This document shows positions 40,571 through 49,839 of a stretch of DNA of 64,000 nucleotides, piece by piece. Made by a program: the position numbers and the translations under genes. The notes beneath the pieces are model-generated. The model was not told the DNA's origin. It made no database searches and worked only from the letters and a program-made list of their open reading frames with translations. The stretch comes from Streptosporangium amethystogenes (lineage in GTDB: Bacteria > Actinomycetota > Actinomycetes > Streptosporangiales > Streptosporangiaceae). Where the stretch lies: NCBI RefSeq assembly GCF_000721075.1, contig NZ_JOEQ01000035.1, positions 13,960-77,959 on the forward strand, written 5' to 3'. Position 1 is the stretch's first letter. Each line of letters starts with the position of its first letter.

Positions 40571-40798
40571 GACCGGGTATGCCTCCTGATGGAGAACGGC
40601 CGAGGGCTGGCCATCGTCGGCATGCTCTCCGGCGGAAACTGGGGCTACCGCTCCCACGGCCGCGAACCCGGCCGGACCGTCTGGTGCGAGCTTCCCGCGA
40701 ATCCGCCGCACGCTGACGAGGGTCCCGCCGGGAGATCAGCCCCGTCGTCTCCGGATGATCTCCTTCCCGGAGTGCAGAGCTCCGCTCAGCCGAGGTGA
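40571..40798 (+). pseudogene. C-terminal remnant of an anti-sigma-type ATPase (HATPase_c)
   Basis: The plus-strand frame reads ENGRGLAIVGMLSGGNWGYR, then REPGRTVWCELP, the G2-box and final strand of RsbW-like ATP-binding regulators common in actinomycetes. The N-box and G1 box that should lie ~70 residues earlier are absent; upstream DNA belongs to the opposite-strand protease remnant. About two thirds of the gene is gone. An in-frame ATG exists at 40532 but the product could not bind ATP. Confidence 0.6.
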
Positions 40799-41045
40799 CA
40801 CACCGCTCCCAGCACCCGTTGGGAGCCGGCGAACCACCCCCGGCGGGTGGCGGCACCCGGATTCGTCCCCCACGAAAGAACCTGCGTGCCGCTCCGGCTC
40901 CACCTCCCCCGTTGGAGCACCCCGCCGGGGGGCTCTCATCCCAATGCCGGAACCTGCTCACGAGCCTCGCCACATGGGAACGATGAGTGCATCACGACGG
41001 CCGCCGGCCTCGATCATCAGGCGCGACTCCGGACGGGCCCGGCTG

Positions 41046-41342
41046 TCAACCCGTCTCAGGCCGGTTCTTCCTGCCGTCCAGCCACAGCGTGTCGGACTCG
41101 TCGCGATGGGAACCGGAGGTGCCGATATGCTTCGCGTCGATCTTCGGGCCCTTCTTGATCACATGCACCAACGCCATCGCATGTCCGCGCCCAAGATCAT
41201 AATCCTGCTTCAGCCACTCGATGATCGCCCCCGCCTTCGTGGACGGGTCATCGAAGCCGCGCTCGTTCGCCAACGCGATGAACTCTCGCGGCGTCAGTCC
41301 GGTCTTGTCCTCGATGTTGTCCAAGTACGCCTGGAACGACAC
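41046..41342 (-). CDS. DUF4287 family protein
   Basis: 98 residues from GTG 41342, which has GGAGAGA upstream. The sequence SFQAYLDNIEDKTGLTPREF, then KAGAIIEWLKQDYDLGRGHA and ALVHVIKKGPKIDAKHIG, is the DUF4287 signature. The family is a small helical domain of unknown function, often fused or adjacent to DUF5655. It stands alone here, next to the decayed zone. The 247 bp before it (40799-41045) hold only weak hairpins (for example 40806-40825) and no gene. Confidence 0.85.
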   Translation of the reverse strand: MSFQAYLDNIEDKTGLTPREFIALANERGFDDPSTKAGAIIEWLKQDYDLGRGHAMALVHVIKKGPKIDAKHIGTSGSHRDESDTLWLDGRKNRPETG

Positions 41343-41480
41343 AGCTCTCTCCACTCGTCATGGGATATCGCAGCAGTAGTTTCTCATTGGCGCCAGATGT
41401 CAGCTGCGGCCAGCCTGTTCGCCTGACATGGCTTAACGACCTTTGACCGGCTGACCGGCTAAAACGCCTGACAACCCCAG

Positions 41481-41624
41481 ATGGCGATCGAGCTCCTGGA
41501 GCAGTACCGGCAAGCCCTCGCTGAGCTGATCAGCCAGTGCGCGCAGGAGGAAACCGACCCCGAGCGGCAGCCGATGGTCCGGGAAGCGCCGGTACCCCTG
41601 ACTCTCCCGGTCGGAAAGCCCTGA
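41481..41624 (+). CDS. Possible 47-residue protein
   Basis: ATG-started frame: MAIELLEQYRQALAELISQC and then a Pro-rich end. The first half would be one amphipathic helix. There is no clear ribosome binding site and an in-frame stop lies just upstream, so it may equally be a gene remnant or chance. Kept because codon third positions are G/C-rich. Confidence 0.25.
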   Translation: MAIELLEQYRQALAELISQCAQEETDPERQPMVREAPVPLTLPVGKP

Positions 41625-41655
41625 ACCGGGAGAGAATTGGCTACCGTTGCTCCGC

Positions 41656-42576
41656 ATGACGCACGCCGAGATCGAGATCAGCGCGGAGTTGGTGCGGAAT
41701 CTGCTGCGCGACCAGCACCCCGACCTGGCCGATCGCCCTGTGTGGCTCGGCGCGCGTGGCTGGGACAACCAGCTTTGGCGGCTCGGCGACGACCTCGCCG
41801 TCCGGTTGCCCTGGGCGACGCAGTCTGCGGACGCGCTGCTGCGCAAGGAGCACACCTGGCTGCCCGCCCTCGCCCCGAGCCTTCCGCTGCCGGTTCCTGT
41901 CCCGCAGCGCCTCGGTGAGCCCTCCGTGCGGTTTCCGCGCCCCTGGATCGTCACCACCTGGGTGCCGGGCGAGCCGGCCGACCGTGCTCCCGTCACGCGC
42001 GCCGCGGAGGCGGCCACCACCCTGGCCGCCTTCCTGACCGCTCTGCATCAACCTGCCCCCGAACAGGCGCCCGCCGGCCGCTTCGGCCGCGGAGGGTCGC
42101 TGGCCGACTGCTCTGAGGGGTTTGCCACGCAGCTCGCCTCGGCCACTGAGCTGGGGCTCATCCCCGACCCGGAGGCTGTTCGCGCTGTCTGGGACGACGC
42201 CGCCGCCGCGCCCGACTGGGCAGGCCCGGCGCTATGGCTCCACAGCGACCTGCATCCGGCCAACATCCTCACCGCGGACGGCACCATCTGCGGCGTGATC
42301 GACTTCGGCGACCTCTGCGCCGGCGATCCGGCCTGCGACCTCGCCGCCGCGTGGGCTCTGCTGCCGGACGGCGCCGCCGACCTCTTCCATGCCGCCTACC
42401 AGCCGGCCCCGGACGCCGCGACCCTGCGCCGCGCCTGCGGATGGGCGGCGGGGCAGGCCCTCAGCGGCATCCTCATCGGAGACGCCGGCGTCCACGGCCG
42501 CCCAGGCGGCAAGCCCACCTGGGGCCCACCCGCCCACGCCGCACTGCGACGCCTCACCGAAGCGGCCCATCGCTGA
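41656..42576 (+). CDS. Aminoglycoside phosphotransferase family kinase
   Basis: 306 residues from ATG 41656. The APH/choline-kinase fold is recognised from the catalytic loop LWLHSDLHPANILTADG and the metal-binding IDFGDLCAGDPACDLAAAW. The N-terminal lobe has WLGARGWDNQLWRLGDDLAV then RLPWA, and VTTWVPGEPADRAPV is the hinge region. Members phosphorylate aminoglycosides, macrolides or small metabolites; sequence does not decide. Whether it confers resistance is unknown. Confidence 0.88.
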   Translation: MTHAEIEISAELVRNLLRDQHPDLADRPVWLGARGWDNQLWRLGDDLAVRLPWATQSADALLRKEHTWLPALAPSLPLPVPVPQRLGEPSVRFPRPWIVTTWVPGEPADRAPVTRAAEAATTLAAFLTALHQPAPEQAPAGRFGRGGSLADCSEGFATQLASATELGLIPDPEAVRAVWDDAAAAPDWAGPALWLHSDLHPANILTADGTICGVIDFGDLCAGDPACDLAAAWALLPDGAADLFHAAYQPAPDAATLRRACGWAAGQALSGILIGDAGVHGRPGGKPTWGPPAHAALRRLTEAAHR

Positions 42577-42629
42577 TCGGCGGACTCCGCCGCGATCGGC
42601 ACACGTTGGGGTCTCTTCGCCCTTGGAAG

Positions 42630-43004
42630 TCATTCCAGGGAGTCGGCGAAGATCACTATTTCGTCGATGTCGCCCTCGACGGTGACGTGCACCACGTCCA
42701 TCCCGGTCAGCAGGCTTCGGCCGGTGGCGTCCTCGTAGCGCCACCCGAAACGCGCCCACTCTCCCGGTGCGTCCACCCTGGTGGTGCGGACCATCCGGCA
42801 GGGGCCCGACGGGTGCCCCTGCACCACCTCGGTGATGAAGTCCTCGACCGCCTTGCGCCCGACACCTCGGCCCAGTGGACCCCAGAAGACGACGTCGCCG
42901 GTGAGGGCACGGCTCAGCAGCGTGGCCCGTCGCGCCGGGTCATCGGCATTGGTCGCCGCGATGAACGCGTCAACGGCATGGTCATGGAGGGCGTCATCCG
43001 TCAC
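42630..43004 (-). CDS. SnoaL/NTF2-like protein
   Basis: 124 residues. A cone-shaped NTF2-like fold is predicted from VDAFIAATNADDPARRATLL, FWGPLGRGVGRKAVEDFITE and MDVVHVTVEGDIDEIVIFAD. Such proteins act as small isomerases, hydrolases or ligand-binding subunits. No acid/base pair can be assigned confidently. It converges with the kinase gene. Confidence 0.8.
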   Translation of the reverse strand: MTDDALHDHAVDAFIAATNADDPARRATLLSRALTGDVVFWGPLGRGVGRKAVEDFITEVVQGHPSGPCRMVRTTRVDAPGEWARFGWRYEDATGRSLLTGMDVVHVTVEGDIDEIVIFADSLE

Positions 43005-43639
43005 GTCGCGATACTAACCAGCGGATCCGCGTCGCGAAGATGGGAACGATGGGCGCTGCGACGCTTCGGGTGAACCGAACATCGATCGTCGCATCGCGAT
43101 GACGGCCGATGGGTCTGCGTCGCCGAGCGCCTTGCCGAGGGCGTCGACGAGGAGGCCGATCCGCTCTCCTGTGCCGTGTGGTTCGGGAGTGCCCCGGCCA
43201 TGTTCGCCGACGAAGATCTGTTGGAGACCACCGGGTGAGGCCGCCGTCAGGGGACTCGTGTCTTGAGTCGTCTGAGGAAAAGGGCAGGTCATGACGCATC
43301 CATGAGCCCGCCGGTCAACGAATAAGCTACCTAAAGGGACTTTTTGGACAGGCGGATGACATGTATCCGGTGATTCAGGCAGTGATCGTTGGAATGGGCT
43401 CGGCGGTCGCCCTGATGACGGCCGTCGTGGGTCGCCATCTTTACCGTCGTGGACACCTTCGCCTCCTCGGGCGCCTCCACCGCCTTCTGCGCGAGGGAAG
43501 ACAAGGACGGCCCGGTCCTGCCCGGCATGTGGAGGGCGGAGGCCCGCGGCAGGGACGATCTCCAATCGGTATCTCGGCGCGGGATGTCACGGGATCCGGT
43601 GACGACGGGCCCTCCACCGGGGACTCAGCGGCGACCTCG
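43005..43639 (-). other. Stretch without a confident gene
   Basis: 635 bases between the NTF2-like and LysR genes. The best candidate is a minus-strand frame around 43014-43291 containing GTGERIGLLVDALGKALGDA then PSAVIAMRRSMF, which looks protein-like but has no recognised family and an unclear start. The segment 43300-43640 has short frames on both strands that I do not support. It may be a decayed gene. Confidence 0.35.
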
Positions 43640-44554
43640 TCACGGTGACGAGGTCCGGTCCAGGGTCGTCGCGGTGCGCCGGAGGGCGTCCAGCAGGGGG
43701 ATGAGCAGGGGGTGCCGTTCCGCGCCCCGGCGTACGGCGGTGAAGACCCGGCGTTCCGGACCCGCGACCCGGCGGATCTCCACGCCGGACAGGTCGGTGC
43801 CGCGCAGGGCCAGGCGGGGCACCATCGCCACCCCGGCCCCGGCGGCGGCCAGCGCGACCACCGCCCTGAAGTCGTCGGAGGAGTGGGCGAACTCGGGGGT
43901 GAAGCCCGCGTGCTCGCAGGCCAGCGCGATCACGTCGTGGCAGGGATTGCCCGGATAGGGGCCGATCCAGGTCTCCCCGGCCAGGTCCGCGACCGTCACC
44001 TCGCGCTCCGAGAGAGCGTGGTCCCTGGGGAGCACCACGTCGAACGGCTCGGAGTAGAGCGGGATGCGCGACAGGCGCCGGTCGTCCTCGGCGGGGGCAC
44101 CGCGATACTCCACGGCCACGGCCGCGTCCACCGCGCCGTCCAGGACCATGGTGAGGCTCTGGTCGCCCTCGGCGTCCAGGACCCGCACCCGGATGCCGGG
44201 TTCGGAGTCCCGCAGGACGCCGACGGCCGGGGCCACCAGGAGCCCGATCGCGGTGGCGAACGAGGCCACCTTCACCTCGCCCGCCGTACCGGCCGTGTAG
44301 GCGGCGATGTCGGCCTCGGCCCGCTCAAGCTGGGCGAGGACCTCGTTGGTGTGGCCCAGCAGGATGCGGCCGACGGCGGTCAGCCGTACCCCCCGGCCGT
44401 CGCGGTCGAGCAGCCGGTGGCCCACCTCGTGTTCCAGGGCGGCGAGCTGCTGGGAGACCGCCGAGGGGGTCAGGTGCAGCGCGACGGCGGCCGCGGTGAC
44501 CGTGCGGTGATCGGCCACCGCCCGCAGGGTCCTGAGCCGCCGTGTCTCTATCAC
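43640..44554 (-). CDS. LysR family transcriptional regulator
   Basis: 304 residues. The N-terminal winged helix (LRTLRAVADHRTVTAAAVAL, then HLTPSAVSQQLAALEHEVGH) and a type-2 periplasmic-binding-like effector domain (GEVKVASFATAIGLLVAPAV onwards) are intact. The gene follows kbl by 31 bp on the same strand, so it is probably the last gene of the tdh-kbl operon. An operon-encoded LysR usually senses a pathway metabolite; threonine, glycine or aminoketobutyrate would fit, but this is inference. Confidence 0.9.
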   Translation of the reverse strand: MIETRRLRTLRAVADHRTVTAAAVALHLTPSAVSQQLAALEHEVGHRLLDRDGRGVRLTAVGRILLGHTNEVLAQLERAEADIAAYTAGTAGEVKVASFATAIGLLVAPAVGVLRDSEPGIRVRVLDAEGDQSLTMVLDGAVDAAVAVEYRGAPAEDDRRLSRIPLYSEPFDVVLPRDHALSEREVTVADLAGETWIGPYPGNPCHDVIALACEHAGFTPEFAHSSDDFRAVVALAAAGAGVAMVPRLALRGTDLSGVEIRRVAGPERRVFTAVRRGAERHPLLIPLLDALRRTATTLDRTSSP

Positions 44555-44585
44555 CTGCGTATTCTCGCCGAGGTCGTTCGGACGG

Positions 44586-45758
44586 TCAGCCGCGGGCCGT
44601 GGCGAACGCCTTCAGGGCCCGGTCGACGTCCTCGGTGGAGTGGGCCGCCGAGAGCTGGACCCGGATGCGGGCCTGGCCGTGCGGGACGACGGGGTAGGAG
44701 AAGCCGATCACGTAGACGCCCAGCTCCAGCAGGCGTTCGGCCATCGCGGCGGCCTCGGCGGCGTCGCCGATCATCACCGGGACGATGGGGTGGTCGCCGG
44801 GCAGGATGTCGAACCCGGCCGCGATCATGCCGGAGCGGAACCGCTCGGTGTTGGCGCGCAGCCGCAGGCGGGCCTCGTCCGAGCCGCTGATCAGATCGAG
44901 GACGCGCAGTGACGCGGCGGCGATCACCGGGGCCAGGGAGTTGGAGAACAGGTAGGGGCGCGAGCGCTGGCGGAGCAGCTCGCAGATCTCCTTGCGGGCC
45001 GCGACGTAGCCGCCGCTGGCCCCGCCGAGCGCCTTGCCGAGCGTGCCGGTGAGGATGTCGACCCGGTCCCGCACCCCGTGCAGCTCGGGGGTGCCGCCGC
45101 CTCCGCTGCCGACGAAGCCGACGGCGTGCGAGTCGTCGACCATCACCATGGCCCCGTACCGCTCCGCCAGGTCGCAGATCTCCGCCAGCGGCGCGACGTA
45201 GCCGTCCATGGAGAAGACGCCGTCGGTGACGATCAGCCTGCGCCGGGCGTCGGCGGACTCCTTGAGCCGTGCTTCCAGCTCGGCCAGGTCGCGGTTGGCG
45301 TAGCGCAGCCGCCGGGCCTTGGACAGCCGGATGCCGTCGATGACGCTCGCGTGGTTGAGCGCGTCGGAGATCACCGCGTCCCGGTCGTCGAGCAGGGTCT
45401 CGAAGACGCCGCCGTTGGCGTCGAAGCACGAGCTGTAGAGGACGGTGTCCTCCTGGCCGAGGAAGGCCGACAGCCGCGCCTCCAGCTCCTTGTGCACCTC
45501 CTGGGTGCCGCAGATGAAGCGGACCGAGGCCATGCCGAAGCCCCAGCGGTCGAGGGCCTCCTTGGCGGCGGCGATCACCTCGGGGTGGTCGGCCAGGCCC
45601 AGGTAGTTGTTGGCGCAGAAGTTCAGCACCTCACCGCCGCCGGCCACGGCGATGTCGGCGCGCTGCGGGGTGGTGATGACCCGCTCCGGCTTGAGCAGCC
45701 CGGCGGATGCGATCTCGTTCAGGGTGGTACGGAAGTCGTCGCGGACGTTGTCGAACAT
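44586..45758 (-). CDS. kbl: Glycine C-acetyltransferase (2-amino-3-ketobutyrate CoA ligase)
   Basis: 390 residues from ATG 45758. It is a PLP-dependent alpha-oxoamine synthase: [50 protein letters not shown] (cofactor Asp) and [17 protein letters not shown] with the PLP-binding Lys. The enzyme splits 2-amino-3-ketobutyrate with CoA to glycine and acetyl-CoA. It directly follows tdh (with a small coupled ORF between), completing threonine catabolism. The start overlaps the stop of that small ORF (TGATG). Confidence 0.95.
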   Translation of the reverse strand: MFDNVRDDFRTTLNEIASAGLLKPERVITTPQRADIAVAGGGEVLNFCANNYLGLADHPEVIAAAKEALDRWGFGMASVRFICGTQEVHKELEARLSAFLGQEDTVLYSSCFDANGGVFETLLDDRDAVISDALNHASVIDGIRLSKARRLRYANRDLAELEARLKESADARRRLIVTDGVFSMDGYVAPLAEICDLAERYGAMVMVDDSHAVGFVGSGGGGTPELHGVRDRVDILTGTLGKALGGASGGYVAARKEICELLRQRSRPYLFSNSLAPVIAAASLRVLDLISGSDEARLRLRANTERFRSGMIAAGFDILPGDHPIVPVMIGDAAEAAAMAERLLELGVYVIGFSYPVVPHGQARIRVQLSAAHSTEDVDRALKAFATARG

Positions 45759-45928
45759 CAGGCGGTCCAATCTAGGGTGATCTTGCCGGTTCCGCCGCCG
45801 CGGGCGGCAGTGTCGAAGGCGGTGTCGAGGACGGTGCCGAAGCCGCGGTGGGAGCCGGACAGCAGGTGGTCCCGGTCCAGGATGATCCTGCCGGTGACGG
45901 CGTCGAGGTCGCGCCGGACGCCGGACAT
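45758..45928 (-). CDS. 56-residue linker ORF, apparent duplicate of the tdh tail
   Basis: The ORF starts with the ATG overlapping the tdh stop (TGATG) and ends with a TGA overlapping the kbl start (TGATG), so it bridges two enzymes by double translational coupling. Its last residues [19 protein letters not shown] repeat the C-terminus of Tdh ([18 protein letters not shown]); earlier it contains [11 protein letters not shown], a weaker echo of the same TGK.ILDW pattern. It is therefore a partial duplication of the 3' end of tdh. A separate protein function is not evident. Confidence 0.6.
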   Translation of the reverse strand: MSGVRRDLDAVTGRIILDRDHLLSGSHRGFGTVLDTAFDTAARGGGTGKITLDWTA

Positions 45929-46956
45929 CAGGCCGTCCAGTCCAGGATGACCTTGCCGGTCCTGCCGCCGGCGGCGGTGTCGAAGGCCGCGTCGAAGTCG
46001 CGGTAGGAGAAGCGGTCGGTGATCACCGGGGACAGGTCGAGGCCCTTCTCCAGGAGCACGGACATGGCGTACCACGTCTCGTACATCTCCCGGCCGTAGA
46101 TGCCCTTGATGGTGATCATCGAGGTCACGATGGTCGCGAAGTCGACGGCGAACTCCTCGGCGGGCAGCCCGAGCATGGCGATCTTCCCGCCGTGCGACAT
46201 GTTGGCGATCATGTCGCGGAGCGCCCGCGGGTTCCCGGACATCTCAAGACCTACGTCGAAGCCCTCCCGCATGCCGAGTTCCCGCAGGCCGTCGGCGACG
46301 GACTTCTCGGCGACGTTCAGCGCCAGGGTGACGCCCAGCTTGTTCGCGATGGCCAGCCGTTCGTGGCTGACGTCGGTGATGACCACGTTGCGGGCGCCCA
46401 CGTGGGTGGCCACCGCGGCGGCCATCAGCCCGATCGGGCCGGCCCCGGTGATCAGCACGTCCTCGCCGACCATCGGGAACGTCAGGGCGGTGTGCACCGC
46501 GTTGCCGAACGGGTCGAAGATCGCCGCCACGTCGAGGTCCACCGGGGCCCGGTGCACCCAGACGTTGGAGGCCGGGAGCGTCACGTACTCGGCGAAGGCG
46601 CCGTCCCGGTTGACCCCCAGCCCGACCGTGCTGCGGCACAGGTGCCGCCGTCCGGCCATGCAGTTGCGGCACTTGCCGCAGACCAGGTGCCCCTCGCCGC
46701 TGACCAGATCACCGGGGGCGATGTCCTCCACGCCCGGCGCCACCTCGACGACCTCGCCGCAGAACTCGTGTCCGACGACGAGCGGCGTCCGCAGGGTCTG
46801 CCGGGCCCAGGCGTCGAAACTCCGGATGTGCAGATCCGTCCCGCAGATCCCGGTCCGCAGAACCTTGATCAGCACCTCTCCGGCGCCGATCGACGGTTCC
46901 GGTACGTCGACCAGCCACAGGCCGGGTTCGGCCCTCTCCTTGACCAGCGCTTTCAT
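45928..46956 (-). CDS. tdh: L-threonine 3-dehydrogenase
   Basis: 342 residues from ATG 46956 (an adjacent GTG is possible; GAGGGGGG lies upstream). A zinc-dependent medium-chain dehydrogenase: catalytic zinc residues in [18 protein letters not shown] and [16 protein letters not shown], structural zinc in [15 protein letters not shown], and NAD-binding [20 protein letters not shown]. It oxidises threonine to 2-amino-3-ketobutyrate for the kbl product. Length equals the E. coli enzyme. First gene of a tdh-linker-kbl-lysR operon. Confidence 0.95.
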   Translation of the reverse strand: MKALVKERAEPGLWLVDVPEPSIGAGEVLIKVLRTGICGTDLHIRSFDAWARQTLRTPLVVGHEFCGEVVEVAPGVEDIAPGDLVSGEGHLVCGKCRNCMAGRRHLCRSTVGLGVNRDGAFAEYVTLPASNVWVHRAPVDLDVAAIFDPFGNAVHTALTFPMVGEDVLITGAGPIGLMAAAVATHVGARNVVITDVSHERLAIANKLGVTLALNVAEKSVADGLRELGMREGFDVGLEMSGNPRALRDMIANMSHGGKIAMLGLPAEEFAVDFATIVTSMITIKGIYGREMYETWYAMSVLLEKGLDLSPVITDRFSYRDFDAAFDTAAGGRTGKVILDWTA

Positions 46957-47313
46957 CACGGTTCCCCCCTCAACTCCGAACCCTACGCACTGTGCCCGGC
47001 CGCCTTCGGGGGTGTCCATCGCGGTTTTCTTAACCCCGCCCACAGCATTGCTTCACACCCGGCCCCCGAGAACTAACGATGTACCCGGGCATTTGACCTT
47101 AAATCGGACAGGTGCCCGGCCTCTGTCGTCCGACGGACGCTCCCGCTCCGGCGGTCGGCGGGCTCGGCGACGGCCCCCCGGATCGAGGCCGGGAATTCGG
47201 CGCCTCTTTCTGGGTGATGCCTTTTCACTGGTTGCAGGCGGAATATATCGCTCGGTAATCGGTCGTACATCGCTCGCGCGGATGCTTGTGCGAACCACAG
47301 GGAAAGGCACGCC
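46957..47313. other. Divergent promoter region, tdh operon and deaminase
   Basis: 357 bases with no supported gene. The deaminase side is AT-richer (GGAATATATCGCTCGGTAAT near 47239), and TTGCAG at 47233 could be part of a promoter. GGGAAAGG just before 47314 is the ribosome binding site for the deaminase gene. Confidence 0.45.
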
Positions 47314-48063
47314 ATGACCGATCAGCCGCACGTCGCCCTGCCCACGGTGGGCGACCGGGTTCCCACCACAGGCATCAAGGAATGGGCTTTCGGCGCCCGG
47401 ACACTGCTGGACGGATTCTTCAGGAAGATGACGATCCTGAACATGGAGAAGGACGGCGTCGAGCTTCTGATGAAGAGGCTGTCACGCCTGGAACTTGCGA
47501 TCATCGAGGGCACGAGCGAGGCGAGCGCGCGGGCGGCGTTCATCGACTGGGTGGAGGAGAACGACGGGGGCGGCTGGACCTACTACCTGACCAAGAAGGC
47601 CGAAGTGGACCGGCAGGAGGCCGAGGCGCAGGCGAAGAGACGACACGAGATGATCATCGCCAGTGCCCGGGAGGAGGCCGTCGGCCTACGCAAGAAGTAC
47701 CCCGGCGGGAAGGGGGCCACGGTCGGTACGGTGATCGTGGGCCTCGCCGACACGACCACCGGCAAGACCTACACCGGCACCAGTGGCGCCTACGTCCACG
47801 CGGATAAGCGGCATTCGGTCATGGAGGCACTGCTGGTCGGCGTGCCCCAGGTGGAGGACTGGCCGGTCAACGCCTGCGCGGAGGTCGACGCCATGAACAA
47901 GTTACTCATCGCCAGGGAAATCACGAAAAAGTCTGAAATCCAGGTGGAAACCCTTTATTTCCACGCCGAGACCTGGAACGGCAAGGCCGGGAAATGGCAG
48001 GCGCGCAGCGCCTGCAAGAACTGCGACGTGTGGTTGAAGAAGATCGGCGCCTGCCGCATCTGA
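47314..48063 (+). CDS. YwqJ-like nucleic-acid/nucleotide deaminase-fold protein
   Basis: 249 residues with a good ribosome binding site. The C-terminal half (from ~110) has the zinc-dependent deaminase motifs: NACAEVDAMNKLL (Cys-Ala-Glu, with the catalytic Glu) and SACKNCDVWLKKIG (Cys-x-x-Cys), plus the strand VGTVIVGLADTTTGKTYTGT. This matches the YwqJ-related branch, most often found as the toxic tip of polymorphic toxins. The N-terminal ~105 residues (KEWAFGARTLLDGFFRKMTI, EVDRQEAEAQAKRRHEMIIA) are helical with no secretion or PT-repeat domain, and no immunity gene is adjacent. Enzymatic target unknown. Confidence 0.78.
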   Translation: MTDQPHVALPTVGDRVPTTGIKEWAFGARTLLDGFFRKMTILNMEKDGVELLMKRLSRLELAIIEGTSEASARAAFIDWVEENDGGGWTYYLTKKAEVDRQEAEAQAKRRHEMIIASAREEAVGLRKKYPGGKGATVGTVIVGLADTTTGKTYTGTSGAYVHADKRHSVMEALLVGVPQVEDWPVNACAEVDAMNKLLIAREITKKSEIQVETLYFHAETWNGKAGKWQARSACKNCDVWLKKIGACRI

Positions 48064-48164
48064 GACGCCCGCCGTATCTGAGACTCGGCATTCCCGTCCG
48101 AACCGGTACTCTCACCGGCCCCGCGCACGACGGTGATCGTCGCCGGAACCACGGGGCCGGGCCT

Positions 48165-48196
48165 GCGTTCGCCCGTCCGAACGCTCGGGCGAACGC
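48165..48196. terminator. Bidirectional hairpin
   Basis: GCGTTCGCCCG and CGGGCGAACGC form a perfect 11-bp stem with a 10-base loop, in the 154-bp gap between the convergent deaminase and SPFH genes. The GAACGCTCGGG unit is repeated here. Confidence 0.7.
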
Positions 48197-48217
48197 TCGG
48201 GCCAACGGGGGCGGGAC

Positions 48218-49294
48218 TCAGGGAGTGGTGCGGTGGTGCTCCTCCTGGGGGACCGAGAGGCCGTCGGTGGGCAGCGAGGGCGGGGACGCGTTGAGCTGGC
48301 GGGGGCCCAGATCGGCCTCGGCGGCCTCGGCGACCGCCTCGGCGGCGGCCTGCTCGGCCTTGGCCGTCTCCCTGGCGGTGTCCTCGCTGATCGCGGGGGC
48401 CTCGCGGGTGGCGGCCGACTGCGGCAGTGCCTCGGTGAACGCCTTGGAGACGCCCTGGATGGCCGAGGTGACCTCGCTGGGGATCACCCAGAAGGTGTTG
48501 TTCGGGCCCTTGGCCAGCTCCGGCAGCACCTGGAGGTACTGGTACGCCAGCAGCTTGGGGTCGGGGTCGTTGCGGTGCACGGCCTGGAAGACCTCGTCGA
48601 TGGCCTGGGACTGGCCCTGGGCCTTGAGGATCGCGGCGCTCCGGTCACCCTCGGCCCGCAGGATCGCGCTCTGCTTGTCACCCTCGGCGGTGAGGATCTG
48701 CGACTGTCGCTGGCCCTCGGCGTTGAGGATCGCCGCACGCTTGTCCCGCTCGGCGCGCATCTGCTTCTCCATCGCCTCCTTGATGCTCTTCGGCGGGTCG
48801 ATGGCCTTGATCTCCACCCGGTTGACCCGGATGCCCCACTTGCCGGTCGCCTCGTCGAGCACGCCCCGGAGCTGGCTGTTGATCGTGTCACGCGAGGTCA
48901 GCGTCATCTCCAGGTCCAGCGAGCCGACGACGTTGCGCAGCGTGGTGACCGTGAGCTGCTCGACGGCCTGGATGTAGTTGGCGATCTCGTACGCCGCCGC
49001 CCGGGGGTCGGTGACCTGGAAGTACAGCACCGTGTCGATCTCGACGACCAGGTTGTCCTCGGTGATCACCGGCTGGGGCTGGAAGGAGACGACCTGCTCG
49101 CGCAGGTCGATCATCGGATAGACCCGGTCGATGTACGGGATCACGAAGTTGAGACCGGGCTTGAGCGTGCTGTGGTAGCGGCCGAGCCGCTCCACGTTGC
49201 GGGCCCGCGCCTGCGGGACGATGCGCACCGAGCGAACCACGGTGAACACCGCCAGCAGGACGATGAGAAGCCCGGCTATGAGCACAGCGTCCAT
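48218..49294 (-). CDS. SPFH-domain (stomatin/QmcA-like) membrane protein
   Basis: 358 residues. One N-terminal membrane helix (AVLIAGLLIVLLAVFTVVRS) is followed by the SPFH/band-7 core: VPQARARNVERLGRYHSTLK, PYIDRVYPMIDLREQVVSFQ, LVVEIDTVLYFQVTDPRAAA. A coiled coil (MEKQMRAERDKRAAILNAEG and repeats of AEGDKQSAILRAEGDRSAAI) is flanked by an Ala/Glu-rich tail. These proteins form membrane microdomain cages and assist proteases or NfeD partners. It follows nfeD by four bases, a standard pairing. Confidence 0.93.
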   Translation of the reverse strand: MDAVLIAGLLIVLLAVFTVVRSVRIVPQARARNVERLGRYHSTLKPGLNFVIPYIDRVYPMIDLREQVVSFQPQPVITEDNLVVEIDTVLYFQVTDPRAAAYEIANYIQAVEQLTVTTLRNVVGSLDLEMTLTSRDTINSQLRGVLDEATGKWGIRVNRVEIKAIDPPKSIKEAMEKQMRAERDKRAAILNAEGQRQSQILTAEGDKQSAILRAEGDRSAAILKAQGQSQAIDEVFQAVHRNDPDPKLLAYQYLQVLPELAKGPNNTFWVIPSEVTSAIQGVSKAFTEALPQSAATREAPAISEDTARETAKAEQAAAEAVAEAAEADLGPRQLNASPPSLPTDGLSVPQEEHHRTTP

Positions 49295-49298
49295 GAAG

Positions 49299-49736
49299 TC
49301 ACTCCCGGGGATACACGAGAGCGGTCGCGCCCTCGATCTCGATGACGTCGACGGTCGTCCCGGCGGGTATCACCAGGGTCTCGTCGTAGGCTCTGGCGGA
49401 CCACTCCTCGCCGCCGATCCGCACCCGGCCGTCCTGGCCGGTCACCTCGCGCAGCACGTACGCGGATCTGCCGACGATCGCCTGGATCCCGAACCGCTGG
49501 CTCCGGGGCTGCAGCCCGGTGAGGTGGCGTTTGGCGATGGGCCGGACCGCGACCACCCCCGCGCCCAGGGAGACGATGAAGGCCAGGAGCTGGAGCGGGA
49601 TCGGCAGCCCGAGGCCGGCGACGACGGAGGCGACGAGGGCGGCCCCCCCGAGCAGGCCGAGAGCAGTGGTCAGGGTGAAGATCTCGGCGATTCCCAGCAC
49701 GAGCGCCAGGATCAGCCAAATGACCCAGTAGTCCAT
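49299..49736 (-). CDS. NfeD family membrane protein
   Basis: 145 residues. Three or four membrane helices in the first ~70 residues (WVIWLILALVLGIAEIFTLT; LLGGAALVASVVAGLGLPIP; LLAFIVSLGAGVVAVRP) precede an OB-fold C-terminal domain (GRSAYVLREVTGQDGRVRIG, ARAYDETLVIPAGTTVDVIE). It is the short NfeD1b-type partner of the SPFH protein, translated first in the same operon. The CTCCTACC upstream on the plus strand reads GGTAGGAG as its ribosome binding site. Confidence 0.93.
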   Translation of the reverse strand: MDYWVIWLILALVLGIAEIFTLTTALGLLGGAALVASVVAGLGLPIPLQLLAFIVSLGAGVVAVRPIAKRHLTGLQPRSQRFGIQAIVGRSAYVLREVTGQDGRVRIGGEEWSARAYDETLVIPAGTTVDVIEIEGATALVYPRE

Positions 49737-49839
49737 GCTCCGGCCCTCCTACCTTGTTCAACGGGTCGGACGTCGGGGAGGTTCCTTTCCCTACCGTATG
49801 TCTTCTGCGCGACGCCTGTCAGAGGAGGTCACCACGCGC

